Below, piece after piece: positions 16,671 to 24,082 of a stretch of DNA of 59,441 nucleotides. Source of the stretch: Lentisphaerae bacterium RIFOXYC12_FULL_60_16 (lineage in GTDB: Bacteria; Verrucomicrobiota; Kiritimatiellia; UBA8416; YA12-FULL-60-10); assembly GCA_001803315.1 (NCBI GenBank), contig MHBQ01000005.1:55204-114644 (forward strand), read 5' to 3'. The notes beneath the pieces were generated by a model, which was given only the letters and a program-made list of their open reading frames with translations, did no database searches and had not been told where the DNA came from. Position 1 is the stretch's first letter. Each line of letters opens with the position of its first letter. Both the position numbers and the translations under genes were made by a program.

Positions 16671-18152
16671 TTACGGCGCCGAACGAACGCCGCGGCCTCC
16701 ATAGGGACTTATGTTGCCGGCGGTGGTTATCCCGCGTTGTGCGTCTACCGTGATTGCGGCAATCCGGTCTGCCACGCGCAGGTAATCCGACGCGTTGCGC
16801 CAGGCTCCACCCCGTTGTCCCGCTCCCGCGCCGTTCAGAGCCGGCCATAACAGGGCGGTTACATCGGCGTCCCCGCCAGCGGTCAGTGTTCCGTTGCCGT
16901 GCAAGCCGGTAAAGGCCCTCCCGGTGGCATGGCCCACGGTGACCGGTCGTTCCGTCAGGTTGCCACTCAACTCCATGATTCCCCAGTATGACGCTCCCGC
17001 ACCGGAACGGCTTGTCCCGGGCTTTGCGAAGATCCCCGCGCGAACCGCACCCCAGTTCGGAGTGGTTGTGGGCCCGCCGTTCCCCATGAAATGTGAATTA
17101 CCCGTTGTATAGTATTCCGAGCCCGAGCCGTCGGTTCCCTGAAGGCCCGATATCCCGATGGTCATTCCATCTCCCCATGCAAACTCGGCGGCCACCGGCG
17201 CCAACGGTCCGCGGCAGGCCTTCTCGAACTCCAGTTCCGTCATGGGGCGAAGTCCTGCCCAGGCCGAGAACGCGATGATATCCGACCATGCCAGGAAGTT
17301 GCAGGCCCTGTCCGGGGCGACGGTCGTTGCCAGATTCGTGCTACCCGACCACGCCACCGTATTGCGTTGGCTGACGCCGTCCGTGCCCTTTCCCGGGGTT
17401 CCCGTAATATCCCGCGCGCTCTTCTGTGAGGAATCCAGCAGGTTGAAAAAATCCACCCACTGGCCCTCCGTAATCTCGTACTTCATGCAGTAGAACGGCG
17501 CATACCCCTTGGGGAAGCCCGCCGGAACGGAAGCACTGGTGCCGTCTCCCGCGCCCCAATAGATGGTGAAGGCGTTCGTGGATGTGATTTGAATCGGGGA
17601 GATGTCGCTCCCCTGGGCATGGAAGCTGGAGTTGATGATGGCGCTTGTGTTGCCGGCCCAGAACGCGCCTTGTGCGACATATGCCATCTCGACTGCAAAA
17701 GCCTGGATCTTGACCTGGGCGTTCTTGCTGAGGTTGTTAGAGGTGAAGTTCCATACTGCCTGGACATTCGTGGACGCGACCGCACCTGCGCCTTCTACCT
17801 TTCGTCGCACGAACATGCCGACCTTGTCCGGGGGCACGAAGAAGTCGAGGTTCGTGCCCGAACCGACCGAGTACCCGGCCGGGTTGGTCACCTGGTTCGC
17901 TTCCAACCGAACGTGCTGCCAGTCGGTCTCTCCCTCCTGTTGAACCTTGAAAAACACCCATGCCGCGTCATGGTTGATGTTCGTGTAGTACCACGCGTTC
18001 TGCCACGCGACGTCGAACTTAACGTAAGCGGTGGAACTGTCTTTCGGCAACACCGTTACATTGGTAACCGTCAGGTTGTTCGCCCATGCAGTCCCCGCCA
18101 CGAAGGCGATCACCATCGCCCCCATCCGCATCCGACTTCGCACCGTGTTCAT
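16671..18152 (-). CDS. Secreted SUMF1/formylglycine-generating-enzyme-like domain protein, probably non-catalytic
   Basis: 493 aa. ATG 18152 is chosen over the upstream GTG because AGGAGG sits five bases before it. Signal peptide MNTVRSRMRMGAMVIAFVAG ends near WA. Residues ~25-160 form a beta-rich N-terminal domain common in PVC-group SUMF1 proteins (NLTVTNVTVLPKDSST, WYYTNINHDAAWVFFKVQ). Residues ~165-493 are the FGE-like fold: FYCMKYEITEGQWVDFFNLL, RACNFLAWSDIIAFSAWAGL, RPMTELEFEKACRG, GNLTERPV, ending SPYGGRGVRS. The two active-site cysteines found near the C-terminus of true formylglycine-generating enzymes are absent here. It is therefore unlikely to activate the sulfatase at 20523 and more likely a C-type-lectin-like binder. 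Confidence 0.8.
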   Translation of the reverse strand: MNTVRSRMRMGAMVIAFVAGTAWANNLTVTNVTVLPKDSSTAYVKFDVAWQNAWYYTNINHDAAWVFFKVQQEGETDWQHVRLEANQVTNPAGYSVGSGTNLDFFVPPDKVGMFVRRKVEGAGAVASTNVQAVWNFTSNNLSKNAQVKIQAFAVEMAYVAQGAFWAGNTSAIINSSFHAQGSDISPIQITSTNAFTIYWGAGDGTSASVPAGFPKGYAPFYCMKYEITEGQWVDFFNLLDSSQKSARDITGTPGKGTDGVSQRNTVAWSGSTNLATTVAPDRACNFLAWSDIIAFSAWAGLRPMTELEFEKACRGPLAPVAAEFAWGDGMTIGISGLQGTDGSGSEYYTTGNSHFMGNGGPTTTPNWGAVRAGIFAKPGTSRSGAGASYWGIMELSGNLTERPVTVGHATGRAFTGLHGNGTLTAGGDADVTALLWPALNGAGAGQRGGAWRNASDYLRVADRIAAITVDAQRGITTAGNISPYGGRGVRSAP

Positions 18153-18197
18153 CCCCACCTCCTCAATGGCTGCAATTATTATACAAAAATATGAGGC

Positions 18198-18227
18198 TTG
18201 ATTGGTTGCTGTATATCTGCATATAAT
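18198..18227 (+). promoter_or_regulatory. Possible sigma-70-type promoter of the AraC gene
   Basis: TTGATT (18198-18203) is followed after 18 bases by a perfect TATAAT (18222-18227). Transcription would start near 18234, three bases before ATG 18237, giving an almost leaderless message. The region is AT-rich compared with its surroundings and lies in the divergent gap before the SUMF1-like gene. This is a motif match only. Confidence 0.4.
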
Positions 18228-19052
18228 ATGGGTATTATGTCAAATAACAACCAGCCAGGGATTCTTGTCGGTTCGAGGTTCCGGACTGCGGAATTTTTCA
18301 GGGGGCCAGCCAATCAACAACTCAGCCGGTTGCAACGCGAAACAACGGAGTTCATCCTGGTCATCGGCGGCCTTTATAAAGTGACGGTCGATGACGTGAA
18401 TGGCCGTCCATTGCGAATCTGTGCCCAGGCCGGGGATGTTATCCTGTGGCCTGCCGGGATCCGAGAGACTGACGAAAGTGTGACCGGTCATCCACTCCGC
18501 TGTATCCGGGTTTATTTGGACTGGCCCCACCGTCCTGCCGATCTGCCCTTCCTGGTGCGGGACAATGATCATATACTGAACCTGCTTGCTGACCGGTTGC
18601 TCATGTTGTCGCATGATCCGTTTCACCTGACGGGCCGGGGTGACGAGGCGAATGCCTATCTGGCTGCGATGGTTACCGAGTTCATGGAGCTGGCCAGAAG
18701 GTTCTCGGGAGACCTTCCCTCGCAGGTTATGCGTTACACGGAAGAGCACATGCCGGAACGGATACGCCTGTCGGACCTGGCCCGGCACGTGGGGTTGGAG
18801 AAGAACCATTTCGGGAGGAAATACCGACAGTTGACCGGTCGGACACCGATGCAGGACGTTCTGCGCCAGAAGGCAACCTGTGCCAAGCACATCCTTCTCA
18901 GCAAGCCGGATGCCACCCTGCATTACATCGCCCGTAGCGTGGGCGTGCGGGACGTATCCAAAGTGTCCCGGCTCCTGAGCCGGTATGCGGGCGTTTCTGC
19001 CCGTGACATCAGGCGTTCCACCCGGGCAAAGCGGTACGCTTCATCCGGATGA
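18228..19052 (+). CDS. AraC/XylS-family transcriptional regulator
   Basis: 274 aa from ATG 18228; ATG 18237 (MSNNNQPG) is equally possible and would fit the promoter at 18198-18227. The N-terminal ~110 residues form a cupin-like sensor domain (ETTEFILVIGGLYKVTVDD, AGDVILWPAGIRETDES). The C-terminal ~100 residues are a double helix-turn-helix DNA-binding domain (RIRLSDLARHVGLEKNHFGR then YIARSVGVRDVSKVSRLLSR). Regulators of this type usually sense a sugar and control nearby catabolic genes. It is divergent from the SUMF1-like gene and converges with the deacetylase, so the SUMF1 gene and its downstream paralogue pair are candidate targets. Confidence 0.85.
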   Translation: MGIMSNNNQPGILVGSRFRTAEFFRGPANQQLSRLQRETTEFILVIGGLYKVTVDDVNGRPLRICAQAGDVILWPAGIRETDESVTGHPLRCIRVYLDWPHRPADLPFLVRDNDHILNLLADRLLMLSHDPFHLTGRGDEANAYLAAMVTEFMELARRFSGDLPSQVMRYTEEHMPERIRLSDLARHVGLEKNHFGRKYRQLTGRTPMQDVLRQKATCAKHILLSKPDATLHYIARSVGVRDVSKVSRLLSRYAGVSARDIRRSTRAKRYASSG

Positions 19053-19069
19053 ACCGTGGGTTGATGCTG

Positions 19070-19885
19070 TCATGCATCGAGCTGGAGGAGTTGGCCGGGC
19101 TGGATCGAGCGCGCGACGGGTTCCGGGCCGGCACAGTCGGTGAACCAGACTTCCTGTCCGGAAAGGTTATGCAGGACGTTCCCATCCACGTTGCAACGGA
19201 CCGACCGGATGGCCCGGCAGTAATCCACAATCTCGATGTTGGTGGCATACCAGATGGCGGGATTCCTGCCCAGGTCCCGGCAGAATTGTTCGATCAGGTC
19301 CCAGTTCCCGTTCCGTTCGAACTCGTAACTGTGTCCCCAGACATACATCAGTTGCAGGCCGTACGTGGGGCGGAGATTCAGGAAGTCCCGGCCTTTGGCG
19401 AGACAGTCACGATGGTGGCCGGTCGACTGCCAGCGCAGGAAATCGTCGGGGATGGAGAACCCGGTGTGGCCATACGTGGTGCGGGCATATTCGATGCCGA
19501 GGGAGGGAAGCTGATCGACCACCCGGTCGTTGAAGTCGCCGCCGGCATACGACATGCCGCGCACGGGATAGCCGACCAGGCGCTCGAGGGCGCGGCGGTC
19601 TTCCAGGATTTCGCCGATGATCGATTCCCGTGACAGGTGGGGGAGGCAGGCGTGGACCACCCCGTGCACGGACACCTCGTGCCCGGCATACAGGGTGCGG
19701 ACTTCATCGGCGCCCACCCGTCCCGCCTTCGAAAGGGTCCCGCTGTTCAGGTGGAACGTGGCCCGGATGCCGGCTCCGTTGAGGATTTCCACCAGCCGGC
19801 GGTCCTCCACCACGCCGTCGTCATAACTGAGGGTGAGCGCCTTCCGGTGTCCCCCGGGGAAACGGTCGAACAATATACGTGCCAT
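19070..19885 (-). CDS. Polysaccharide deacetylase (NodB) family protein
   Basis: 271 aa from ATG 19885, with AGGAGG nine bases upstream. The first NodB motif is TLSYDDG (~res 18-24). The metal-binding HxxxH motif is SVHGVVH (~73-79). Later motifs include GMSYAGGDFND and YVWGHSYEFE. The family removes N- or O-acetyl groups from sugars and needs a divalent metal. There is no signal peptide, so a cytoplasmic substrate or oligosaccharide is likely. It converges with the AraC gene, and its 5' side is separated from the rhuM-like gene by repeat copy 1. Confidence 0.85.
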   Translation of the reverse strand: MARILFDRFPGGHRKALTLSYDDGVVEDRRLVEILNGAGIRATFHLNSGTLSKAGRVGADEVRTLYAGHEVSVHGVVHACLPHLSRESIIGEILEDRRALERLVGYPVRGMSYAGGDFNDRVVDQLPSLGIEYARTTYGHTGFSIPDDFLRWQSTGHHRDCLAKGRDFLNLRPTYGLQLMYVWGHSYEFERNGNWDLIEQFCRDLGRNPAIWYATNIEIVDYCRAIRSVRCNVDGNVLHNLSGQEVWFTDCAGPEPVARSIQPGQLLQLDA

Positions 19886-19961
19886 GGCGGAATTCCTCCT
19901 GTTCCGGCAGGTCATAGCGCAGGCGGGTTGGAGTTGCAAGCCGGAGATGGAGCATGAATTT

Positions 19962-20032
19962 CGCCACACAAGAAAACGCCAGTGCAATTGTGGCAAATAT
20001 CTGCAAATATTTTGTCGGTCCCTGATTTTCCT
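19962..20032 (+). repeat. Island repeat copy 1 (subtype 1/4)
   Basis: Contains AGAAAACGCC (19971-19980), AGTGCAATT, then GGCAAATATCTGCAAATAT and GTCCCTGATTTTCCT. The core has an 8-bp direct repeat GCAAATAT-CT-GCAAATAT. Copies 1 and 4 share a left extension (CGCCAC...) and the ending CCCTGATTTT(T)CCT. It lies between the deacetylase and the rhuM-like gene, in the same orientation as copies 2-4. Confidence 0.85.
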
Positions 20033-20091
20033 GGAGGAATGCCCGCGTGTGTTTTATCCGAACCGGACCCTGAAATGGAGATCGTCTATTT

Positions 20092-20526
20092 ATGACCAAA
20101 CGACATCAAAACCAACCGGTGCCGGGCTCCGAGATCATCTTGTATCAGACTGAGGATGGCCGGAACCGGATTGAGGTCCGTCTTGAGAATGAGACGGTCT
20201 GGTTGACGCAACAGCTTATGGCTGAATTGTTTCAGACGACAAAACAGAATATTGGCCAGCACCTCAAGAACGTCTTTGCAGAGGGCGAGTTGCGGCAGGA
20301 TTCAGTTGTAAAGAAATCCTTTACAACTGCCGTCGACGGGAAGCAGTACGAAACGCTTTTCTACAACCTGGACGGCAGCATCTCGCATGAGATGGCGCGC
20401 GAACTCGCGGAAAGCGAATACGACAAGTTCCACGCCCGTCGGATTGCGGAATCGAGGACGGCCCTGTCGGATTTCGACAAGACGGTCAAGCGGATAGCCC
20501 CCGCCAGGAAAGGTGCCGGGAAATGA
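20092..20526 (+). CDS. RhuM-family protein with a large internal deletion
   Basis: 144 aa, against about 330 for full-length RhuM-family proteins. The N-terminus is intact: IILYQTEDGRNRIEVRLENE, VWLTQQLMAELFQTTKQNI (helix-turn-helix-like) and EGELRQDSVVKKSFTTA. At FYNLD the sequence jumps to the usual C-terminal tail, SISHEMARELAESEYDKFHA, RRIAESRTALSDFDKTVKRI. The reading frame is kept across the missing ~190 residues, so a short product could be made. RhuM genes are often found inside type I restriction loci. The stop overlaps the sulfatase start by ATGA, coupling an accessory relic to a metabolic gene. It is probably non-functional, although a DNA-binding fragment may remain. Confidence 0.75.
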   Translation: MTKRHQNQPVPGSEIILYQTEDGRNRIEVRLENETVWLTQQLMAELFQTTKQNIGQHLKNVFAEGELRQDSVVKKSFTTAVDGKQYETLFYNLDGSISHEMARELAESEYDKFHARRIAESRTALSDFDKTVKRIAPARKGAGK

Positions 20527-21872
20527 TCAATCGTCCCAATGTTGTCGTTATTGTTTCGCATGATACCGGTCGGCATTTCGGGTGTTACGGTGTGCCGACG
20601 GTTCAAACGCCGGCCATCGATGCATTTGCCGCTGACGGGTGCCGGTTCACCCGGATGTATGGGACCTCACCGATCTGTTCCCCCAGCCGGGGGTCTCTGA
20701 TGACTGGACGCTGGCCGCAACGGAACGGATTGATGGGGCTGGCTGGCGGTAAACGCGGTGGCGCATTCGGCTGGGACTTCAATGATCCGGAACAGCACCT
20801 TTCGCATGTGCTTCGCAAAGCCGGATACGAAACGGCGATGATCGGGTACCATCACGAAGCGATAGACCTTGGAACGCTGGGGTTCGATCATGTGGTGCGG
20901 GGCGCCGGGGAACAGGCAAAATTCCATACGGCTCCCGGGGTGGGGGAACGCTGTGCGGAATTCTTCCGGCAACGTCGCGGGGATCGTCCTTTTTATCTTC
21001 AAACCGGATTTCTTGAAACGCATACCCCTTACAACGGACAGGGTATTCCACCGGATTCAGCGAAGGGGTTGTGGCTTCCGCCCTGGTGCCGGGTGGAAAA
21101 CCCGGATGACGCCATGCAGGCGCATGTAGCAGGATTGCAGGGGTCGGTCCGGAGTCTGGACACGGGCGTTGGCATCATCCTGGAATCATTACGGGCTTCC
21201 GGTCTGGAGGATAATACGCTGGTTGTTTTCACGGTCGATCATGGCCCGGAACTGCCACGCGGTAAGTGGACCGGTTATGATGGCGGGATCGGGGTGGCCT
21301 TTGTCATGCGGTGGCCCGCCGGCGGGATTTCCGGGGGACGAACCTGCGACGCCATGCTGAGCAATGTTGATTTCCTGCCAACCCTCAAGGAATTGACGGG
21401 GACCCCGTTGACCCATGCGCCTGACGGTGTCAGTTTCGCCGGGCTGGCCAGGGGGACAGAAGTCGAATCACAACGACATTGGCTGGGAGCGATGTTTGTC
21501 GGTTTGCATTACGAGGTGCGGACGGAACGATATAAGTTGATCCATAATTTCCGTGGCAGTTACCACCAACCACCACCCGGTGCGACTGAACATACGAATC
21601 CGGTTGCCGAGCTCTATGATCTCGACAGCGATCCACTGGAAATCCATAACCTTGCCTACGAATCAGCCCACGCGGGAGCCCGACGGGAGATGTCGGGCAT
21701 TCTGCGGAACTGGCTGGAGAGCGTGGACGATCCGATTCTGCGAGGCCCGGTTTCCGGCCCGGGCGTCACGTTCGGTGATCCCGATGACCGCTACCGCGAA
21801 AGCCTGGCCGAATACCGGGAATGGACGGGTTGTCAGGCTAGCAATTCAAAGGACCGGCGCAGGGGGCCGTAG
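20523..21872 (+). CDS. Sulfatase (alkaline-phosphatase superfamily)
   Basis: 449 aa from ATG 20523, overlapping the rhuM-like gene by four bases. The sulfatase signature is ICSPSRGSLMTGR, with Cys52 as the predicted formylglycine (CxPSR). Metal and substrate residues are expected in VVIVSHDTGRHFGCYG near the N-terminus and FTVDHGPELPRGKW (~236-249). Late motifs RTERYKLIHNF and AELYDLDSDPLEIHNL are typical of family S1 sulfatases. It hydrolyses sulfate esters, probably of polysaccharides or glycans. No signal peptide is visible, so it may work in the cytoplasm on imported sugars. The maturation enzyme is not in this window, because the SUMF1-like protein at 16671 lacks the catalytic cysteines. 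The 3' end overlaps the convergent aldo/keto reductase gene by 40 bp. Confidence 0.9.
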   Translation: MINRPNVVVIVSHDTGRHFGCYGVPTVQTPAIDAFAADGCRFTRMYGTSPICSPSRGSLMTGRWPQRNGLMGLAGGKRGGAFGWDFNDPEQHLSHVLRKAGYETAMIGYHHEAIDLGTLGFDHVVRGAGEQAKFHTAPGVGERCAEFFRQRRGDRPFYLQTGFLETHTPYNGQGIPPDSAKGLWLPPWCRVENPDDAMQAHVAGLQGSVRSLDTGVGIILESLRASGLEDNTLVVFTVDHGPELPRGKWTGYDGGIGVAFVMRWPAGGISGGRTCDAMLSNVDFLPTLKELTGTPLTHAPDGVSFAGLARGTEVESQRHWLGAMFVGLHYEVRTERYKLIHNFRGSYHQPPPGATEHTNPVAELYDLDSDPLEIHNLAYESAHAGARREMSGILRNWLESVDDPILRGPVSGPGVTFGDPDDRYRESLAEYREWTGCQASNSKDRRRGP

Positions 21873-22810
21873 TATTGCGAGACTTCCTTTACTGCGGTAC
21901 CGAAGGCGTCCGCCAGATCCTTCTGTTCGGTGCCGGTCAGGGTCAGCGAGAAGGCTGACAGGGAATCCTCGAACTGCGCCAGCCGACTGACCCCGATGAT
22001 CGGAGCGGTCACGCCAAGCTGGTTTCGGACCCAGGCGATGGCCACATGGGCCGGGTTGACGCCCCGGTCTTTGGCCAGGGCGACGAGTTTCCGGACCCCC
22101 GTGGCGTGGTCGGTCAGCCATCCGGCAATACGGGTATCGCTGGCGGACCGGGAATCGGACGGGAGGGGCTGGTCCGGATCATATTTCCCGGAAAGGACGC
22201 CGGCCATGAGCGGCCGGTAGCAGGTGATCGCGATCCGTTCCGCCACGGCCTGGGGGAGGATTTCAACCTCCAGACCCCGTTCGATCAGGTTATAGGGAAG
22301 CTGATTGTTGACCAGGCGGGGCACCCCCATGCGGGTGGCCAGGCCATTGAAATGCGCAATCAGCCAGGCCGGGAAATTGCTGCAACCGACAAACCGGCAT
22401 TTGCCGGCCTGAACCACGGTGGAAAGCGCCCGGAGCATGGCTTCCGGGTTCATGTTTTTCCGGGCCCAGTGGATCAGGTAGAGATCCACGTGGTCGGTTT
22501 GCAGGCGTGCAAGACTGGCGTCCAGGCTTGGCCCGATCTGGGCCGGGTAGTCCGTGCCGTCGGGCACGTTGACTTTGGTGGCGAGAAATACCCGGTTTCG
22601 CCGGCCTTTCAGGATGCGGCCCAGGATCTCCTCCGTTTGGCCTCCGGTATACACGGCGGCGGTATCCACGAAGTTTACCCCGTGTTCCAGGGCGCAGGCC
22701 ATGATCCGGGACGCCTCGGCCTCATCGCACCGATCCCCGAACATCATCGTGCCCAGGCAGAAGTTGGAAACGGTCGCACCGGTATCAGCGAATGGAACCT
22801 GTTTGATCAT
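21833..22810 (-). CDS. Aldo/keto reductase
   Basis: 325 aa from ATG 22810, with GGGAG seven bases upstream. The catalytic tetrad is visible: Asp49 and Tyr54 (FVDTAAVY), Lys79 (LATKVN) and His114 (YLIHWARK). The C-terminal NADPH-binding loop is IIGVSRLAQFEDSL. The family reduces aldehydes and ketones of sugars or other metabolites with NADPH. It converges with the sulfatase with a 40-bp overlap and is read away from the defence genes. The substrate is not predictable. A long GC hairpin (22874-22906) lies upstream. Confidence 0.88.
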   Translation of the reverse strand: MIKQVPFADTGATVSNFCLGTMMFGDRCDEAEASRIMACALEHGVNFVDTAAVYTGGQTEEILGRILKGRRNRVFLATKVNVPDGTDYPAQIGPSLDASLARLQTDHVDLYLIHWARKNMNPEAMLRALSTVVQAGKCRFVGCSNFPAWLIAHFNGLATRMGVPRLVNNQLPYNLIERGLEVEILPQAVAERIAITCYRPLMAGVLSGKYDPDQPLPSDSRSASDTRIAGWLTDHATGVRKLVALAKDRGVNPAHVAIAWVRNQLGVTAPIIGVSRLAQFEDSLSAFSLTLTGTEQKDLADAFGTAVKEVSQYYGPLRRSFELLA

Positions 22811-22873
22811 GGGTTATCTCCCGGTTGAACGCAGGCACTGTCAGAACGTATGAAGGATACATCATGCTTTGCA

Positions 22874-22906
22874 ACCACTGGCGTCCCACAGGGACGCCAA
22901 GGTGGT
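22874..22906. repeat. GC-rich hairpin upstream of the aldo/keto reductase
   Basis: ACCAC-TGGCGTCCC, loop ACA, GGGACGCCA-AGGTGGT. The inner nine base pairs are perfect and five outer pairs follow a two-base bulge. No T-tract follows on either strand, so it resembles a REP/BIME-like palindrome more than a terminator. A truncated REP-associated transposase gene lies at 38609, but a link is speculative. Confidence 0.55.
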
Positions 22907-22962
22907 AGCGGTTTAGGCAGTAGGCTATTGGGTCAAACCACCGAAAGGCCAGCACAAAAGAT

Positions 22963-23041
22963 CGAAAACACCAGTGCAATTATGGCAAATATCTGCAAAT
23001 ATTCGATTCGTCCCTGAGTTTCATAGTTCAGGATGACTGCG
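22963..23041 (+). repeat. Island repeat copy 2 (subtype 2/3)
   Basis: GAAAACACC, AGTGCAATTATGGCAAATAT, CTGCAAATATTCG, then TCGTCCCTGAGTTTCATAG and TTCAGGATGACTGCG. It is nearly identical to copy 3 over its full ~79 bp. The right part can fold as CCTGAG-TTTCATAG-TTCAGG. The repeat ends within a few bases of the hsdM tail remnant at 23046, with no spacer. Confidence 0.88.
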
Positions 23042-23045
23042 CACC

Positions 23046-23150
23046 GAGCCCGAGGAACTTGCCGCTGACGCCATCGCGGCCCTGGAGAGCGCGGTGGCCG
23101 ACCTGCGCAGCTTTGTCGCTGCGTTGGAGCAGGAAGGAAAGAACGCCTGA
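23046..23150 (+). pseudogene. 3' remnant of a second hsdM gene
   Basis: Thirty-five codons ending TGA at 23148 read EPEELAADAIAALESAVADL and then RSFVAALEQEGKNA. The first ~60 bases are almost identical to the end of the intact hsdM at 28112-28170 (EPEELATDAIAALEGAVEEL), then the two diverge while staying alignable. There is no start or catalytic part. It joins directly to repeat copy 2, so this is a deletion scar of a related type I methylase gene. Confidence 0.8.
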
Positions 23151-23192
23151 CGGCGTCGCGGAAAATAACATCAATATTGATGTGGACGGATT

Positions 23193-23549
23193 ATGGAGTT
23201 TAGCGTAGAGTTCTATGTGACGGATGGCGGACAATCTCCCGTGCAGGAGTTTCTGCTGAAGATGAAGGCCAGCGATCGTGACGACTTCGCGGCGGTGGCA
23301 GCGGGGTTGGAGAAGCTGCGCCATCGCCAGTATCACCGCGAGCCGCTGACCAAGGCGCTCAACGACGGCCTGTTTGAGTTGCGCCATGTCGGCAAGTTGA
23401 ACACGCGCGTGCTGTGGTTCTTTATGAAAGGCCGGCGCATCGTTGCGGTTCACGGTATCCGCAATAAAGGCCAGGCCCTACCGGTCCGCGATCTCGAAAC
23501 CGCGCGGACGCGGATGCGTGACTGGCTGGAAAGATATGGCCATGAGTAA
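23193..23549 (+). CDS. HigB-like toxin (phage Gp49-like/RelE superfamily)
   Basis: 118 aa, from MEFSVEFYVTDGGQSPVQEF. The core matches the Gp49-like/HigB family: FELRHVGKLNTRVLWFFMKG and VAVHGIRNKGQALPVRDLE. These proteins are ribosome-dependent mRNA interferases. The 3' end overlaps the antitoxin gene, and the toxin-first order is typical of higBA. It sits between repeat copies 2 and 3 as a ~0.9-kb self-contained unit, 42 bp after the hsdM remnant. Confidence 0.85.
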   Translation: MEFSVEFYVTDGGQSPVQEFLLKMKASDRDDFAAVAAGLEKLRHRQYHREPLTKALNDGLFELRHVGKLNTRVLWFFMKGRRIVAVHGIRNKGQALPVRDLETARTRMRDWLERYGHE

Positions 23550-23883
23550 GACGAACTTCGATCTCTTTCTGGAAGCGCAACTCTGTGACCCGGATTTTGC
23601 GGAGCGGTTCAAACGGGCCGGTGAGGCGTGGGATGTGGCGTTGCAACTGGCCGCTTTACGGGAACAGGCGGGGCTTTCGCAGAAAGAACTGGCCCGACGT
23701 CTTCATACGTCACAACAGCAGGTCAGCCGACTGGAGTCGCCCACCTATGAGGGGCATTCCCTCAGCATGTTGCGGCGGGTGGCGCACGAGTTGAAGGCGC
23801 AGGTGAAGGTGGTGTTTGAGCCGTTACCTGTCGAGCGACCGAGTCGGGTTGCCGAAACGCGCGTCAAATACGGGAAACGATGA
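23542..23883 (+). CDS. HigA-like antitoxin, XRE-family helix-turn-helix
   Basis: 113 aa from ATG 23542, chosen because GGAAAG lies eight bases upstream; ATG 23536 is only two bases from it. It overlaps the toxin by eight bases. The helix-turn-helix is LREQAGLSQKELARRLHTSQ then QQVSRLESPTYEG (~res 38-70), as in Cro/cI-type antitoxins. The C-terminus is short and basic. It should neutralise the toxin and repress the operon. Confidence 0.85.
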   Translation: MSKTNFDLFLEAQLCDPDFAERFKRAGEAWDVALQLAALREQAGLSQKELARRLHTSQQQVSRLESPTYEGHSLSMLRRVAHELKAQVKVVFEPLPVERPSRVAETRVKYGKR

Positions 23884-23988
23884 AAATTGGTCATCGCCAA
23901 CCCAGGAACCTTATATCGCCGGAACTTCATGCCCTTGCAGCGCATTTGGCGGACGTACAGCGTTAAGCCCGGAAACCGGACCTTCTCA

Positions 23989-24067
23989 AGAAAACGCCAG
24001 TGCAATTATTGGGAATATCTGCAAATATTCGGTTCGTCCCTGAGTTTCATAGCTCAGGACGACTGCG
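23989..24067 (+). repeat. Island repeat copy 3 (subtype 2/3), immediately before hsdR
   Basis: AGAAAACGCC, AGTGCAATTATTGGGAATAT, CTGCAAATATTCGG, TTCGTCCCTGAGTTTCATAG, CTCAGGACGACTGCG. The hairpin CCTGAG (24039-24044), 8-base loop, CTCAGG (24053-24058) is perfect here, while copy 2 keeps it with one G-U pair. It ends 15 bp before the hsdR start, so it may be part of the operon leader or promoter region. Confidence 0.88.
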
Positions 24068-24082
24068 ATTCGTAAGCAGACA

